Of a DNA stretch of 64,000 nucleotides, positions 8,392 through 17,564 are shown piece by piece. The translations under genes were made by a program, and so were the position numbers. The DNA is from Promicromonospora umidemergens (GTDB lineage Bacteria; Actinomycetota; Actinomycetes; Actinomycetales; Cellulomonadaceae): positions 28,216 through 92,215 of the forward strand of contig NZ_JAMTCT010000022.1 of the NCBI RefSeq assembly GCF_024171995.1. Reading direction: 5' to 3'. The notes below the pieces were generated by a model. It ran no database searches and had not been told where the DNA came from. It saw nothing but the letters and a program-made list of their open reading frames with translations. Position 1 is the stretch's first letter. Every line of letters begins with the position of its first letter.

Positions 8392-9456
8392 GTGAGCGTA
8401 CCCACGGCGATGAAGGCGTGGCGGGTGGTCTCCCACGGGGAGCCCGAGCAGGTGATGGAGCTGCACTCCGTCCCGGTGCCCGAACCCGGTCCGGGCGAGG
8501 TGCTGCTGCGCGTGCGGGCGGTGGCAGTGAACTTCCCTGACGTCCTGCTGGCGCGCGGCGAGTACCAGGAGCGGCCCGAGCTGCCCTTCGTGCCGGGGAT
8601 CGAGCTGTGCGGCGACGTCGTCGCGCTGGGTCCCGGCGTGGACGAGGGGGAGCGGGTGCGGGTCGGTGACCGCGTCGTCGGCTCGAAGATCGGGGTGCTG
8701 GCGCAGTACGCGAGCGTGCCGGTCCAGGCGGTGCACGCCGCGCCGTCGGCCCTGGACGACGCGCAGGCCGCCGCGCTGACGATCGCCTACCAGACCGCCT
8801 GGTTCGGGCTGCACCGGCGGGGCGGGCTGCAGGCCGGTCAGACGCTGCTGGTGCATGCCGCCGCTGGCGGCGTCGGCACCGCCGCGTGCCAGCTCGGCCG
8901 GGCGGCCGGGGCGCGCGTGGTCGGCGTGGTGGGCAGCGCGGCCAAGGTGGCGGCGGCCCGTGCCGCGGGCGCCGACCAGGTGTTCCTGCGCGACGACGAC
9001 TGGGTCGCCGAGCTGCGCAAGCCTGGCGTCGACGTGGTGTTCGACCCGGTGGGCGGCGACTCGTTCGAGCGCTCGACCCGCTGCATCGCGTTCGAGGGCC
9101 GGATCGTCGTGGTCGGGTTCGCGAGCGGGCAGACGCCGAAGGTCCGGGCCGACCTCGCGCTCGTGAAGAACTACGGCGTGCTCGGCCTGCACTGGGCGCT
9201 GTACCAGAAGCGCCGGCCCGACCTCGTGGACGCCGCGCACGCCGAGCTGGACAAGCTCGCCGCCGCTGGCGCGGTGCGCCCGGTGCTGAGCGGCGTCGTC
9301 GGGTTCGACCAGGCGCCCGCAGCGGTGGCGCGACTGGCCGGCGGCGCGACGACGGGCCGGCTCGTGGTCCGGGTGGCGGACGACGCGGTGATCGGCGTCG
9401 ACAGCACGGGTGGCACGGGTGGCGCGGGCGGCGCCGACGCGGAGGTGACGGCATGA
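8392..9456 (+). CDS. NADPH:quinone oxidoreductase-like MDR-family enzyme
   Basis: A 354-residue medium-chain dehydrogenase/reductase without the zinc ligands, like quinone oxidoreductase/crotonyl-CoA-reductase-like members. It has VNFPDVLLARGEY, then PGIELCGDV, and the Rossmann glycine motif AAAGGVGTAACQL at about 159-171. Product FDPVGGDSFER then IVVVGFASG. Start GTG at 8392 is three bases after the TetR stop. The last 20 residues are a Gly/Thr-rich tail. It overlaps the next SDR by ATGA, so the four genes 6956-10211 form one unit. Confidence 0.82.
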   Translation: MSVPTAMKAWRVVSHGEPEQVMELHSVPVPEPGPGEVLLRVRAVAVNFPDVLLARGEYQERPELPFVPGIELCGDVVALGPGVDEGERVRVGDRVVGSKIGVLAQYASVPVQAVHAAPSALDDAQAAALTIAYQTAWFGLHRRGGLQAGQTLLVHAAAGGVGTAACQLGRAAGARVVGVVGSAAKVAAARAAGADQVFLRDDDWVAELRKPGVDVVFDPVGGDSFERSTRCIAFEGRIVVVGFASGQTPKVRADLALVKNYGVLGLHWALYQKRRPDLVDAAHAELDKLAAAGAVRPVLSGVVGFDQAPAAVARLAGGATTGRLVVRVADDAVIGVDSTGGTGGAGGADAEVTA

Positions 9457-10211
9457 CCGGGCCGAGCGTCGCGCGGATGCACGACCTGACCGGGCGGGTG
9501 GCGCTCGTGACGGGCGGCGCTCGCGGTATCGGCGAGGCGTACGTGCGCATCCTGCACGACGCCGGGGCCAGCGTGGTGATCACCGACGTCCTGGACACCG
9601 AGGGTCAGGCGCTGGCCGACGCGCTGGGGGAGCGGGCGCGGTTCGTGCACCTGGACGTGACCGACGAGGAGGCCTGGGACCGGGTGGTCGGCCAGGTGGT
9701 CGACGACCTCGGCGGCGTGGACGTGCTGGTCAACAACGCGGGCATCGCGAACGCCGCGCCGATCGAGCACTTCACGCTCGCCAAGTGGAACGCCGTGATG
9801 GCGGTCAACGCGACCGGCGTGTTCCTGGGCTGCCGGGCAGTGGTGCCCACCATGAAGGCCGCCGGACGCGGCTCGATCATCAACATCTCCTCGGTCGAGG
9901 GGCTGCGCGGGAGCTGGAGCCTGCACGGGTACACCGCCTCCAAGTTCGCGGTGCGCGGGCTGACCAAGTCGCTCGCCGTCGAGCTCGGCAAGGACGGCAT
10001 CCGGGTGAACTCGGTGCACCCCGGCCTGATCCTCACCGAGATGAGCGCGAAGATCGACCCCGACGCCCTGGTGATCCCGCTCGGCCGGCCGGGCGTGCCC
10101 GACGACCTCACCGGGACGATCCTGTTCCTCGCGAGCGAGGCGTCGGCGTGGATCTCTGGCCAGGAGATCGTGGTCGACGGCGGTATGACGAGCGGGATCC
10201 CGCACCGATGA
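9453..10211 (+). CDS. Short-chain dehydrogenase/reductase
   Basis: A 252-residue SDR related to 20-beta-hydroxysteroid/3-hydroxyacyl dehydrogenases. Motifs: TGGARGIGEAYVR, DVLVNNAGIAN, catalytic Ser in NISSVEG and Tyr/Lys in YTASK, then VNSVHPGLILTEM. GGAGG lies 6 bases upstream and the start overlaps the previous stop (ATGA). Final gene of the first catabolic operon. Substrate not predictable, but the HPGLILTEM segment is common in steroid- and 3-hydroxyacyl-type SDRs. Confidence 0.88.
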   Translation: MTGPSVARMHDLTGRVALVTGGARGIGEAYVRILHDAGASVVITDVLDTEGQALADALGERARFVHLDVTDEEAWDRVVGQVVDDLGGVDVLVNNAGIANAAPIEHFTLAKWNAVMAVNATGVFLGCRAVVPTMKAAGRGSIINISSVEGLRGSWSLHGYTASKFAVRGLTKSLAVELGKDGIRVNSVHPGLILTEMSAKIDPDALVIPLGRPGVPDDLTGTILFLASEASAWISGQEIVVDGGMTSGIPHR

Positions 10212-10274
10212 CGGGCGGATGAGCGACAGGTAGGCACTGGGTGGGCCGGCCTGGGTGTCCCAGGACCGTGTCAT

Positions 10275-10288
10275 ACCGGCCGGTCGGT
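10275..10288. promoter_or_regulatory. Candidate operator box 2, ACCGGCCGGTCGGT
   Basis: On the opposite strand this reads ACCGACCGGCCGGT, 13 of 14 bases matching the consensus ACCGAC-N2-GTCGGT. It lies 30 bases upstream of the first ABC-transporter gene. Flanking bases also match box 1 (AAACCGACC...CGGTAT in both). Confidence 0.55.
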
Positions 10289-10317
10289 TTATCCAACGAC
10301 GACACATGGAGGTGTCG

Positions 10318-11112
10318 ATGACAACGACGTCGAGCAGTACAGAAGACAGCCCACCCCGGCTCGAGGTCTCGGGGCTCACCGTGACGTTCGGCGGCCTCAC
10401 GGCCCTGGACGACGTGTCCTTCAGCGTGGCCGACGGCGAGACCGTCGCCCTGATCGGCCCCAACGGCGCCGGCAAGACCACCGTCTTCAACGCCGTGTGC
10501 GGCCTGGTGCGCACCCGGCGGGGCAGGATCCGCGTGGGTGGCGCGCCCGCGCCGTCGTCGGCGACCGGGCTGCTGGGGGCCGGGGTCTCCCGGACCCTGC
10601 AGGGCCTGGGGCTGTTCGACCACCTCACCGTGCTGGAGAACGTGCTCGTGCCGCTCACGAGCGTCCGGCCCGGCGGCGGCACGAGCGCGGACGCCGTCCA
10701 GGAGGTGCTCGGCACCCTCGGCCTGGGCGACCTGGCCGATGCTCCCGCCGGCACGCTGCCGTACCCCGAGCGCAAACGCGTGGCGCTGGCCCGCGCCCTG
10801 GTCACCCGGCCGCGGCTCCTGCTGCTGGACGAGCCGGCGGGCGGGCTCGGGGCCGGTGACATCGACCAGCTCGCGCAGACCGTGCGCACCGTGTCCGACG
10901 GCGGCTGCGCCGTGCTGCTCGTTGAGCACCACGTCGACTTCGTGATGGACGTGGCCGACCGCGTGGTGGTGCTCGACTTCGGGCACGTCATCGCGTGCGG
11001 GACGCCGGACGAGGTGCGGCGGGATCCGGCGGTCGAGGAGGCGTATCTCGGGGTGCCGGTGGGCGGTGCGCAGGTTGAGCCTGTCGAGACCGGGCGGGAG
11101 CAGAGCGCGTGA
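10318..11112 (+). CDS. ABC transporter ATP-binding protein, LivG type
   Basis: A 264-residue ATPase of a branched-chain-amino-acid-type importer. Walker A GPNGAGKTT at about 44-52, signature-like LPYPERKRVALARAL (LivG enzymes typically have LPYG in place of LSGG), Walker B LLLLDEPAGGL. It powers uptake together with the LivF-like partner. GGAGG at 10308-10312. Overlaps livF-like gene by GTGA. In this genomic setting the substrate is more likely a carboxylic acid or acyl compound than an amino acid (inference). Confidence 0.88.
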   Translation: MTTTSSSTEDSPPRLEVSGLTVTFGGLTALDDVSFSVADGETVALIGPNGAGKTTVFNAVCGLVRTRRGRIRVGGAPAPSSATGLLGAGVSRTLQGLGLFDHLTVLENVLVPLTSVRPGGGTSADAVQEVLGTLGLGDLADAPAGTLPYPERKRVALARALVTRPRLLLLDEPAGGLGAGDIDQLAQTVRTVSDGGCAVLLVEHHVDFVMDVADRVVVLDFGHVIACGTPDEVRRDPAVEEAYLGVPVGGAQVEPVETGREQSA

Positions 11113-11837
11113 GCACCCTGACGATCGAGAAGCTCACCGTCGGCCACGGCGACGGCGCCCCCGTCCTGCACGGTCTGGAGCTGGAGGTGCCGGACGGCGG
11201 CGTCGTCGCGCTGCTCGGAGCCAACGGCGCGGGCAAGACGACGCTGCTGCGCTCCCTGATGGGCCTCGTGCCCGCCCGCAGCGGGCGCGTGCTGCTCGAC
11301 GGCACGGACCTGACGCGCCTGAGCACAGAGGACCGGGTGCGGCGTGGTCTGGCCCTGGTCCCCGAGGGGCGCAGCGTCGTGGTCGAGCTGACCGTCGCGG
11401 AGAACCTCCGGCTCGGCACGCTGTGGAAGACGGGGCGGAAGCGCAAGGGCCCGGCGCGCGAGGCCGCCGTCGGGCAGATGTACGAGCTGTTCGAGCCGCT
11501 GGCCCGACGCCGTGACGCGGCCGGCCACACCCTGTCCGGCGGCGAGCGGCAGATGCTTGCGCTCGCGCGGGCGCTGGTCGGCGAGCCGGACGTGCTCCTG
11601 CTCGACGAGCCGTCGCTCGGGCTGGCGCCGCTCGTGGTCGCCCAGCTGCTCGGCGTGCTCCGCGACCAGGCGGAGGCCACCGGCCTCACCGTGCTCCTGG
11701 CCGAGCAGAACGTCACGGGCGCGCTGTCGGTCGCCGACCGCGGCGTCGTCCTGTCCCTTGGCGAGGTCGTCGCCGACCGGCCGGCCGCCGAGCTGGCCGC
11801 CGACCCCGCCCTCCGTCACGCCTACCTGGGCTTCTGA
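11109..11837 (+). CDS. ABC transporter ATP-binding protein, LivF type
   Basis: A 242-residue ATPase. Walker A GANGAGKTT at about 38-46, LivF hallmark RRGLALVPEGRSVVVELTV, signature LSGGERQMLALARAL and Walker B VLLLDEPSLGLAP. GTG start overlaps the previous stop. An insertion of basic residues (KTGRKRKGPAR) lies before the signature. Second ATPase of the LivGFHMK set. Confidence 0.88.
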   Translation: MSTLTIEKLTVGHGDGAPVLHGLELEVPDGGVVALLGANGAGKTTLLRSLMGLVPARSGRVLLDGTDLTRLSTEDRVRRGLALVPEGRSVVVELTVAENLRLGTLWKTGRKRKGPAREAAVGQMYELFEPLARRRDAAGHTLSGGERQMLALARALVGEPDVLLLDEPSLGLAPLVVAQLLGVLRDQAEATGLTVLLAEQNVTGALSVADRGVVLSLGEVVADRPAAELAADPALRHAYLGF

Positions 11838-11838
11838 C

Positions 11839-12765
11839 ATGGCTCTTGAGCTGGCTTCCGACATGACTCCCGAGATGGGTCCCGCCGTGGAAAGACTCGT
11901 GTTCCTGCTGTCGACCGGGCTGGCGCGCGGCGCCGTCCTCGCGCTCTTCGCGCTGTCGCTCGTGATCGTCTACCGGGCCGCGCGGGCGGTGAACTTCGCC
12001 CAGGCCGCCATGGCGATAGTGCCCGTGTACGTGGCGTTCGCCGTGACCTCGGCGAGCGGGTCCTACTGGCTCGGGCTCGCCTGCGCCCTCGTGACCGGCG
12101 CGCTGCTCGGCGCCGTCGTCGAACGATGGCTCCTGCGCCTGGTGCCCCAGGACAACCCGCTGCCCGGCATCATCGTGGCCATCGGCCTGGTCATGGTGCT
12201 CCAGGCCGGGCTCGCCATCGCCTTCGGGCCCGACCACCGGCCGGTGCACGCACCGTTCTCGCAGCGGCCCTTCGACGTCGGCGGGGTCAGCGTGCTCAGC
12301 CCCTACGACCTGTTCGTGCTGATCGTGGCCGCCGTCGTCATGGGCGGGTTCGCGATCCTGTTCAACCGCACCTCCATCGGCCTCCAGCTGCGCGCCGCAG
12401 CCTTCGCCCCCGAGACCTCCCGGCTGCTGGGCGTCCGAGTGCCCCGCATGGTCACCCTCGGCTGGATGCTCTCCATCGCCACCGCGGCGCTCGCGGCCCT
12501 CCTGCTGGTGCCCACCGGGCTCGGCCTGGACCCGCACGCCGCCGACGTGCTGTTCGTCAACGCCTTCGCCGCCGCCGTCATCGGCGGGCTGGACTCACCG
12601 GTCGGCGCGCTCGTGGCCGGCCTGGTCGTGGGCGTGCTCGCGAGCCTCGTGACCGGGTACGCGTCGGCCGCGACGGCGCCGCTGGCGGTGCTCGCCCTGC
12701 TCACGGTCGTGCTGCTCGTGCGACCGCACGGACTCTTCGCCGCGAGGGAGGCCCGGACGGCATGA
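11839..12765 (+). CDS. ABC transporter permease, LivH type
   Basis: A 308-residue membrane protein with about eight hydrophobic segments and the LivH-family start LSTGLARGAVLALFALSLVI and YRAARAVNFAQA. FNRTSIGLQLRAAAFAPET marks the ATPase-contact (EAA-like) loop. The ATG at 11839 is one base after the livF stop and has no clear ribosome binding site; ATGs at 11863 and 11875 are alternatives. It ends in a 4-bp overlap with the LivM-like gene. Confidence 0.87.
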   Translation: MALELASDMTPEMGPAVERLVFLLSTGLARGAVLALFALSLVIVYRAARAVNFAQAAMAIVPVYVAFAVTSASGSYWLGLACALVTGALLGAVVERWLLRLVPQDNPLPGIIVAIGLVMVLQAGLAIAFGPDHRPVHAPFSQRPFDVGGVSVLSPYDLFVLIVAAVVMGGFAILFNRTSIGLQLRAAAFAPETSRLLGVRVPRMVTLGWMLSIATAALAALLLVPTGLGLDPHAADVLFVNAFAAAVIGGLDSPVGALVAGLVVGVLASLVTGYASAATAPLAVLALLTVVLLVRPHGLFAAREARTA

Positions 12766-13859
12766 GGACCCTTGACCTGAAGTCCGAGGGCACGAAGCTC
12801 CTGCTGCGCGCCGGCCTGCTCACCCTGCTGGCCCTGGGCGCCACCTTCCTGCTCGACCCCTACCGCAACTACCAGCTTGCGACCTCCGCCGGGGTGTTCG
12901 CCGCCGTCGCCGGCCTCACCCTCCTGGTCGGCCTCACCGGCCAGCTCTCCCTCGGGCACGCGGTGCTGATGGCCGCGGGCGGGTACGGGTACGCCCTGAC
13001 CGCCACCTGGGTGGCGGGCGCACTGGCCGGGGCCGAGGGAGAGGTGGCCGACGGCGTCGTCGGCTGGCTGCTGCCCCTGCTCGCCGGGGTGGGCGGGGCG
13101 CTCGTCGCCTCGGGTGCGCTCGGCCTGCTCCTGGGGCTCGCGGCGGCCCGGCTGCGTGGCCCCTACCTCGCGGGCCTGACGCTCGCCCTGGTGATCGCGC
13201 TGCCGTCGGCGGCGAGCACGATCCCCGGGCTGTCGGGGGCGCAGGGGATCAGCGCCCCGTTCGTCCCCGTGCCCGACACGCTCGCCGCCCTCATCGCGGT
13301 GGAGCAGTGGCACGCCTGGCTCGCGATCGGTGTGACCGCCTGCGCGGTCACGCCCCTGGTCGCCCTGCGCGCGGGGCGCGCCGGCCTGCGCATGCGTGCG
13401 GTGCACGACGACGAGACGGCGGCCCGGCTCGCCGGCGTCGACCCTGGCCGGGTCAAGACCGGGGCGTTCGTGATCAGCTCGCTCGCCGCGGGCCTGGGCG
13501 GCGTGGTGCTCGCGATCGTCACGCAGCAGGTCAGCCCGGGGGCGTACGGACTCGGGTTCTCGCTGCTGCTCGTCGTGGCGGCGGTGGTGGGCGGGCTCGG
13601 CTCGCTCGGGGGCGCCGCCATCGGCGCGGTGCTCGTGACGCTGCTGCCCTGGGTGGTCGACCAGGCCACCGCCGGGCTGCCCGCCGACCTCGGGCACCGC
13701 CTGCAGGGAAACCTCGAGATCGTCCTGTTCGGCGTGGTGGTCATCGTCGTCACCGTGCTCTGGCCGGGCGGGCTCTCGCGACTTCTCCGGACCAAGAAGC
13801 GCTCCAAGAAGACCCAGCTTTCCCAGAACACGCAGCTCTTCCAGAACACAGAGAGGTGA
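12762..13859 (+). CDS. ABC transporter permease, LivM type
   Basis: A 365-residue membrane protein with roughly ten hydrophobic segments. LivM features are GLTGQLSLGHAVLMAAGGYG near residue 65 and RMRAVHDDETAARLAGVDPG as the cytoplasmic loop. The C-terminal tail after about 345 is hydrophilic and carries a small duplicated motif (QLSQNTQLFQNTER). ATGA overlap with the LivH-like gene; the binding-protein gene follows 6 bases after the stop. Confidence 0.87.
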   Translation: MRTLDLKSEGTKLLLRAGLLTLLALGATFLLDPYRNYQLATSAGVFAAVAGLTLLVGLTGQLSLGHAVLMAAGGYGYALTATWVAGALAGAEGEVADGVVGWLLPLLAGVGGALVASGALGLLLGLAAARLRGPYLAGLTLALVIALPSAASTIPGLSGAQGISAPFVPVPDTLAALIAVEQWHAWLAIGVTACAVTPLVALRAGRAGLRMRAVHDDETAARLAGVDPGRVKTGAFVISSLAAGLGGVVLAIVTQQVSPGAYGLGFSLLLVVAAVVGGLGSLGGAAIGAVLVTLLPWVVDQATAGLPADLGHRLQGNLEIVLFGVVVIVVTVLWPGGLSRLLRTKKRSKKTQLSQNTQLFQNTER

Positions 13860-13865
13860 TCGGAA

Positions 13866-15140
13866 ATGCGCACCACACGATCCACTGCACGCTCCACCGC
13901 CCTTGCCGCCACTATGGGACTGGCCGCCGCCACTGCCCTGTCGGCCTGCTCCACCCCCGCGGCCGCCGAGGTCCCGGGTGTCACCGACGACAAGGTGGTC
14001 ATCGGCACACACCAGCCGCTCACGGGACCGGCCGCGGCCGGCTTCGCGTCGATCTCGGCGGCCACCGCCGCGTACTTCGAGTACGTCAACGGACAAGGCG
14101 GCATCCACGGCCGCGAGATCGAGTACATCGTCAAGGACGACGGCTACAACCCGGCCAACACTCAGACGGTGGTGCGGGAGCTGGTCCAGGAGGACGAGGT
14201 CTTCGCGATAGTGAACGGCCTGGGCACGCCCACGCACTCCAGCGTGCTCGACTACCTGGACCAGAACGGCGTGCCCGACCTGTTCGTCGCCTCGGGCTCC
14301 CTGACCTGGAACCAGCCGGACAAGTACCCGAACACTTTCGGTTTCAACGCCGACTACGTGACCGAGGGCGCGGCGCTCGCGCAGCACGCGCTGGACACCG
14401 ACCCGGACGCCGTCGTCTGCGTGCTGGGCCAGGACGACGACTTCGGCGAGGGCATCCTCCAGGGCGTCGAGCTGGTCGTGGGTGAGGGCGAGGTTGCGAC
14501 CAACCAGACCTACTCCACTGCCGACCAGGACGTCACCGCGCAGCTCGGCGCCATGAAGGAGGCCGGCTGCACGCACAACGTGCTCGGCACCATCAACGGC
14601 TTCACGGCGCTGGCCGTCGGCACGGCGGCGCAGATGGAGTGGTTCCCGAAGTGGCACGTGTCCTCCTCGGGCTCCGACTACCCGACGCTCGCGGAGTACC
14701 TGGGCGAGGAGGGCACACCGGCGCTGGAGGGCCTGGTCTCGGTGAACTACCTGCCCAACAGCCCGTCGTCGGAGTGGTACGAGCTGTTCTCCCAGATCAA
14801 CGAGGAGTACAACGACGGCGCGCCCTACACGGGCAACACGACGTTCGGCATGAGTGTGGGTTACCAGTTCGCCGAGGCGCTGGCCGCGGCCGGCGAGAAC
14901 CCGACGAGGGAGTCGATAGTGGCGGCGGTGGAGTCCGGTGACCTGGGGGGCAACGGCATAGCGCCGCTGACCTACTCCGCGGACGACCACTTCGGGCACC
15001 GCACCGTCCGGATCGCCGTGGTGGCCGACGGCGTGCAGGACTTCACCGACAGCGCCTACGAGGTGTCCGACGCGGGCGCCACCGCCGTCGAGCCGGAGCA
15101 GGCGCCGCTCGAGAACGAGGGCATCCCGGCCACTGAATGA
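13866..15140 (+). CDS. ABC transporter substrate-binding lipoprotein, LivK type
   Basis: A 424-residue periplasmic-binding protein (peripla_BP_6 type). Signal peptide with lipobox LSAC, lipidated Cys 28. Core features: IGTHQPLTGPAAAGF, then YFEYVNGQGGIHGREIEYIV and KDDGYNPANT, typical of LivK-like receptors for branched-chain amino acids, amides or carboxylates. It completes the transporter encoded at 10318-13859. Ligand unknown; the surrounding acyl-CoA genes suggest an organic acid. Confidence 0.88.
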   Translation: MRTTRSTARSTALAATMGLAAATALSACSTPAAAEVPGVTDDKVVIGTHQPLTGPAAAGFASISAATAAYFEYVNGQGGIHGREIEYIVKDDGYNPANTQTVVRELVQEDEVFAIVNGLGTPTHSSVLDYLDQNGVPDLFVASGSLTWNQPDKYPNTFGFNADYVTEGAALAQHALDTDPDAVVCVLGQDDDFGEGILQGVELVVGEGEVATNQTYSTADQDVTAQLGAMKEAGCTHNVLGTINGFTALAVGTAAQMEWFPKWHVSSSGSDYPTLAEYLGEEGTPALEGLVSVNYLPNSPSSEWYELFSQINEEYNDGAPYTGNTTFGMSVGYQFAEALAAAGENPTRESIVAAVESGDLGGNGIAPLTYSADDHFGHRTVRIAVVADGVQDFTDSAYEVSDAGATAVEPEQAPLENEGIPATE

Positions 15141-15198
15141 CACCTGGATGACCCCGCACCGAGCAGGGGGCACAGCACCACAGCACGAGAGGGGAACC

Positions 15199-16287
15199 AT
15201 GACGCACGAACTACCCGGCCTGAAGGTCGCGGGGCTGGCCGCCTGGCTGGCCCGGGAGCACCCGGAGGTGGCCGGTCAGGTCCGGTCCGACTCGGACCTG
15301 ACCGCGAGCCTGATCACCGGCGGGCGCAGCAACCTCACCTACCGGGTGGACGGCGCCGCGCTGCCGCTGGTGGTGCGGCGCCCGCCGCTGGGGCACGTGC
15401 TGTCCAGCGCGCACGACATGCGGCGCGAGCACCGGGTCATCACCGCCCTGGCGGGGACGATCCCGGTGCCGCGCACCGTCGCGGTGGCGGACGACACCGA
15501 GCCGGGCGAGGTCACGGGCACCGTGTTCTTCGTCATGGAGCACGTGGCGGGCATGGTGCTGGCCCACCCGGAGCACAACGCGGCCTGGACCCGCGAGGGG
15601 CTCGGCCGGCTCGGTGTCGAGCTGGTCGAGGTCCTCGCGGATCTGCACGCCACCGACCCGGCGGCGGTGGGGCTTGCCGACTTCGGCCGGCCCGCCGGGT
15701 ACCTGGGACGCCAGCTGAAGACCTGGCGGCGTCAGTACGACGCTTCCCGGTCGCGGCCCCAGCCGCTCCTGGACACGCTCCAGGAGCGGCTGGAGGCCGC
15801 GGTGCCCGACGACGGCGCGCGCACCGGCATCGTCCACGGCGACTACCGGCTCGACAACGTGCTCGTGGCCGGCCCGCCCGAGGCTCCGCGGATCGCGGCG
15901 GTGCTGGACTGGGAGATGGCGACGCTCGGCGACCCGCTCGTGGACCTCGGCATGCTCGGCATGTACTGGCACATCAGCGGCCTGACCGCGGACGCGCAGG
16001 TCGAGGGCGTCGCGGGGGCGATAGTGCCCGGCGCCGGCTACCCGGACTTCGACGAGGTCATCGACGCGTACGCGGCCCGCGCCGGGATCGCCGTGCCCGA
16101 CCTCTCCTGGTACCGCGCGTTCGCCTGCTACAAGCTCGCCGTCATCCTCGAGGGCATCCACTACCGGTTCACCGGCGGGCAGACCGTCGGCGACGGGTTC
16201 GACACGATCGGCGCGCTCGTGGAGCCACTGGCCGCTGAAGGGCTGGCCCGGCTCGCCGGCGCTCCGCACGCACAGGAAGGCGTCTGA
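15199..16287 (+). CDS. Phosphotransferase of the ACAD10/ACAD11 (aminoglycoside phosphotransferase-like) family
   Basis: A 362-residue kinase-fold protein. It contains ITGGRSNLTYRV, the Brenner-type HGDYRLDN at about 214-221 and the metal-binding VLDWEMATLGDPLVDL. This subfamily is regularly encoded beside acyl-CoA dehydrogenases; in mammals the corresponding ACAD10/11 domains phosphorylate 4-hydroxyacids before dehydration. Here it abuts an acyl-CoA dehydrogenase (shared base at 16287), so a role in 4-hydroxyacyl degradation is a reasonable inference. ATG at 15199 follows GAGAGGGG. Confidence 0.82.
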   Translation: MTHELPGLKVAGLAAWLAREHPEVAGQVRSDSDLTASLITGGRSNLTYRVDGAALPLVVRRPPLGHVLSSAHDMRREHRVITALAGTIPVPRTVAVADDTEPGEVTGTVFFVMEHVAGMVLAHPEHNAAWTREGLGRLGVELVEVLADLHATDPAAVGLADFGRPAGYLGRQLKTWRRQYDASRSRPQPLLDTLQERLEAAVPDDGARTGIVHGDYRLDNVLVAGPPEAPRIAAVLDWEMATLGDPLVDLGMLGMYWHISGLTADAQVEGVAGAIVPGAGYPDFDEVIDAYAARAGIAVPDLSWYRAFACYKLAVILEGIHYRFTGGQTVGDGFDTIGALVEPLAAEGLARLAGAPHAQEGV

Positions 16288-17564
16288 TGGACTTCGCACC
16301 CGATACGACCACACGCGAGATCACCCGGCGGGTCAGGGACTTCGTGACGGACGAGGTGCTGCCCGCCGAGCCCGTGCTCGCCGAGCAGCTCGCCGCCACC
16401 CCCGACGGCTGGTCCTTCCGGCCGGTGGTGCGCCACCTGCAGGCCACGGCCCGCGAGCGAGGGCTGTGGAACCTGTTCCTGCCCCCGGGCGGGCCGGTCG
16501 GCGCCCGCGGCGGCGGCCTGACCAACCTGCAGTACGCCCCCGTGGCTGAGCTCACCGGGTACAGCCCCAAGCTCGCGCCCGTCGCGATGAACTGCGCGGC
16601 CCCCGACACCGGCAACATGGAGCTGCTCGCGCACTTCGCCACGCCCGAGCAGCGCGAACGGTGGCTCGACCCGCTGCTGGAGGGCGCGGAGCGGTCCGCG
16701 TTCTGCATGACCGAGCCCGCCGTCGCGTCGTCGGACGCCACGAACATCGCCACCCGGATAGTGCGCGACGGCGACGAGTACGTGATCACCGGCCGCAAGT
16801 GGTTCGCCACCGGCGCCATGAACCCCGACTGCGGCCTGCTGATCGCCATGGGCAAGACGGATACAGGGGCGGCGCGGCACCGCCAGCAGTCCATGGTGCT
16901 CGTGCCCCGCGACACCCCCGGCGTCACCGTCGTGCGAGGCCTGACCGTGCTGGGCTACGACGACCGCGACCACGGCGGCCACGCCGAGATCGTCTTCGAC
17001 GACGTCCGCGTCCCCGCTGCCAACCTGCTCGGCGGCGAGGGCGAGGGGTTCGCGATGGCGCAGGCCCGCCTCGGACCGGGCCGCATCCACCACTGCATGC
17101 GCGCGCTCGGCATCGCCGAACGCGCGATGGACCTCGTGCGCGAGCGGGCCACCGAGCGTGTCGCGTTCGGTGCGCCGCTGGCCGACCAGGGCGTCGTGCG
17201 CGAATGGCTCGCCGTCTCGCGCATAGAGACCGAGTCCCTGCGCCTGCTCGTGCTCAAGACGGCCTGGCTCATGGACACCGTGGGCAACAAGGCCGCCATG
17301 ACCGAGATCCAGGCCATCAAGATCGCCGTACCCCGCGCCGTCGGGCAGATCCTGGACCGCGCCGTCCAGGTCTTCGGCGCCGCGGGGGTCTCTGGAGACC
17401 ACCCCCTGGCCGAGCTGTTCGCGGGCGTCCGCACCCTGCGCCTGGCCGACGGCCCCGACGAGGTGCACCTCGCGTCCCTCGGCCGGGCCGAGCTCCGCCG
17501 TCGCGCACCGTTCCTGACCCGGCCCGCACCCGCCCACCCCTCCCCGGAAGGAGACCTGACATGA
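16287..17564 (+). CDS. Acyl-CoA dehydrogenase (ACAD11-like)
   Basis: A 425-residue flavoprotein. Motifs: FCMTEPAVASSDATNI (flavin/substrate loop), ITGRKWFATGAMNPDC, then GEGFAMAQARLGPGRIHHCMR and IQAIKIAVPRAVGQILDRA; C-terminal QVFGAAGVSGDHPLAEL. It fits the longer ACAD10/11-type dehydrogenases, matching the phosphotransferase gene before it. ATG overlaps the previous TGA (TGATG). It ends with an ATGA overlap to the acyl-CoA ligase. Confidence 0.88.
   Translation: MDFAPDTTTREITRRVRDFVTDEVLPAEPVLAEQLAATPDGWSFRPVVRHLQATARERGLWNLFLPPGGPVGARGGGLTNLQYAPVAELTGYSPKLAPVAMNCAAPDTGNMELLAHFATPEQRERWLDPLLEGAERSAFCMTEPAVASSDATNIATRIVRDGDEYVITGRKWFATGAMNPDCGLLIAMGKTDTGAARHRQQSMVLVPRDTPGVTVVRGLTVLGYDDRDHGGHAEIVFDDVRVPAANLLGGEGEGFAMAQARLGPGRIHHCMRALGIAERAMDLVRERATERVAFGAPLADQGVVREWLAVSRIETESLRLLVLKTAWLMDTVGNKAAMTEIQAIKIAVPRAVGQILDRAVQVFGAAGVSGDHPLAELFAGVRTLRLADGPDEVHLASLGRAELRRRAPFLTRPAPAHPSPEGDLT

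Noticed and set aside
9171..11864. Very long open frame on the minus strand (897 codons) opposite the SDR and ABC genes
   Set aside because: High-GC third positions open antisense frames; the plus strand has clear SDR and ABC ATPase motifs, while the minus frame is Arg/Gly/His-rich without domains.
12303..15200. 965-codon minus-strand frame opposite the permease and binding-protein genes
   Set aside because: Shadow of LivH/LivM/LivK-type genes; low-complexity translation.
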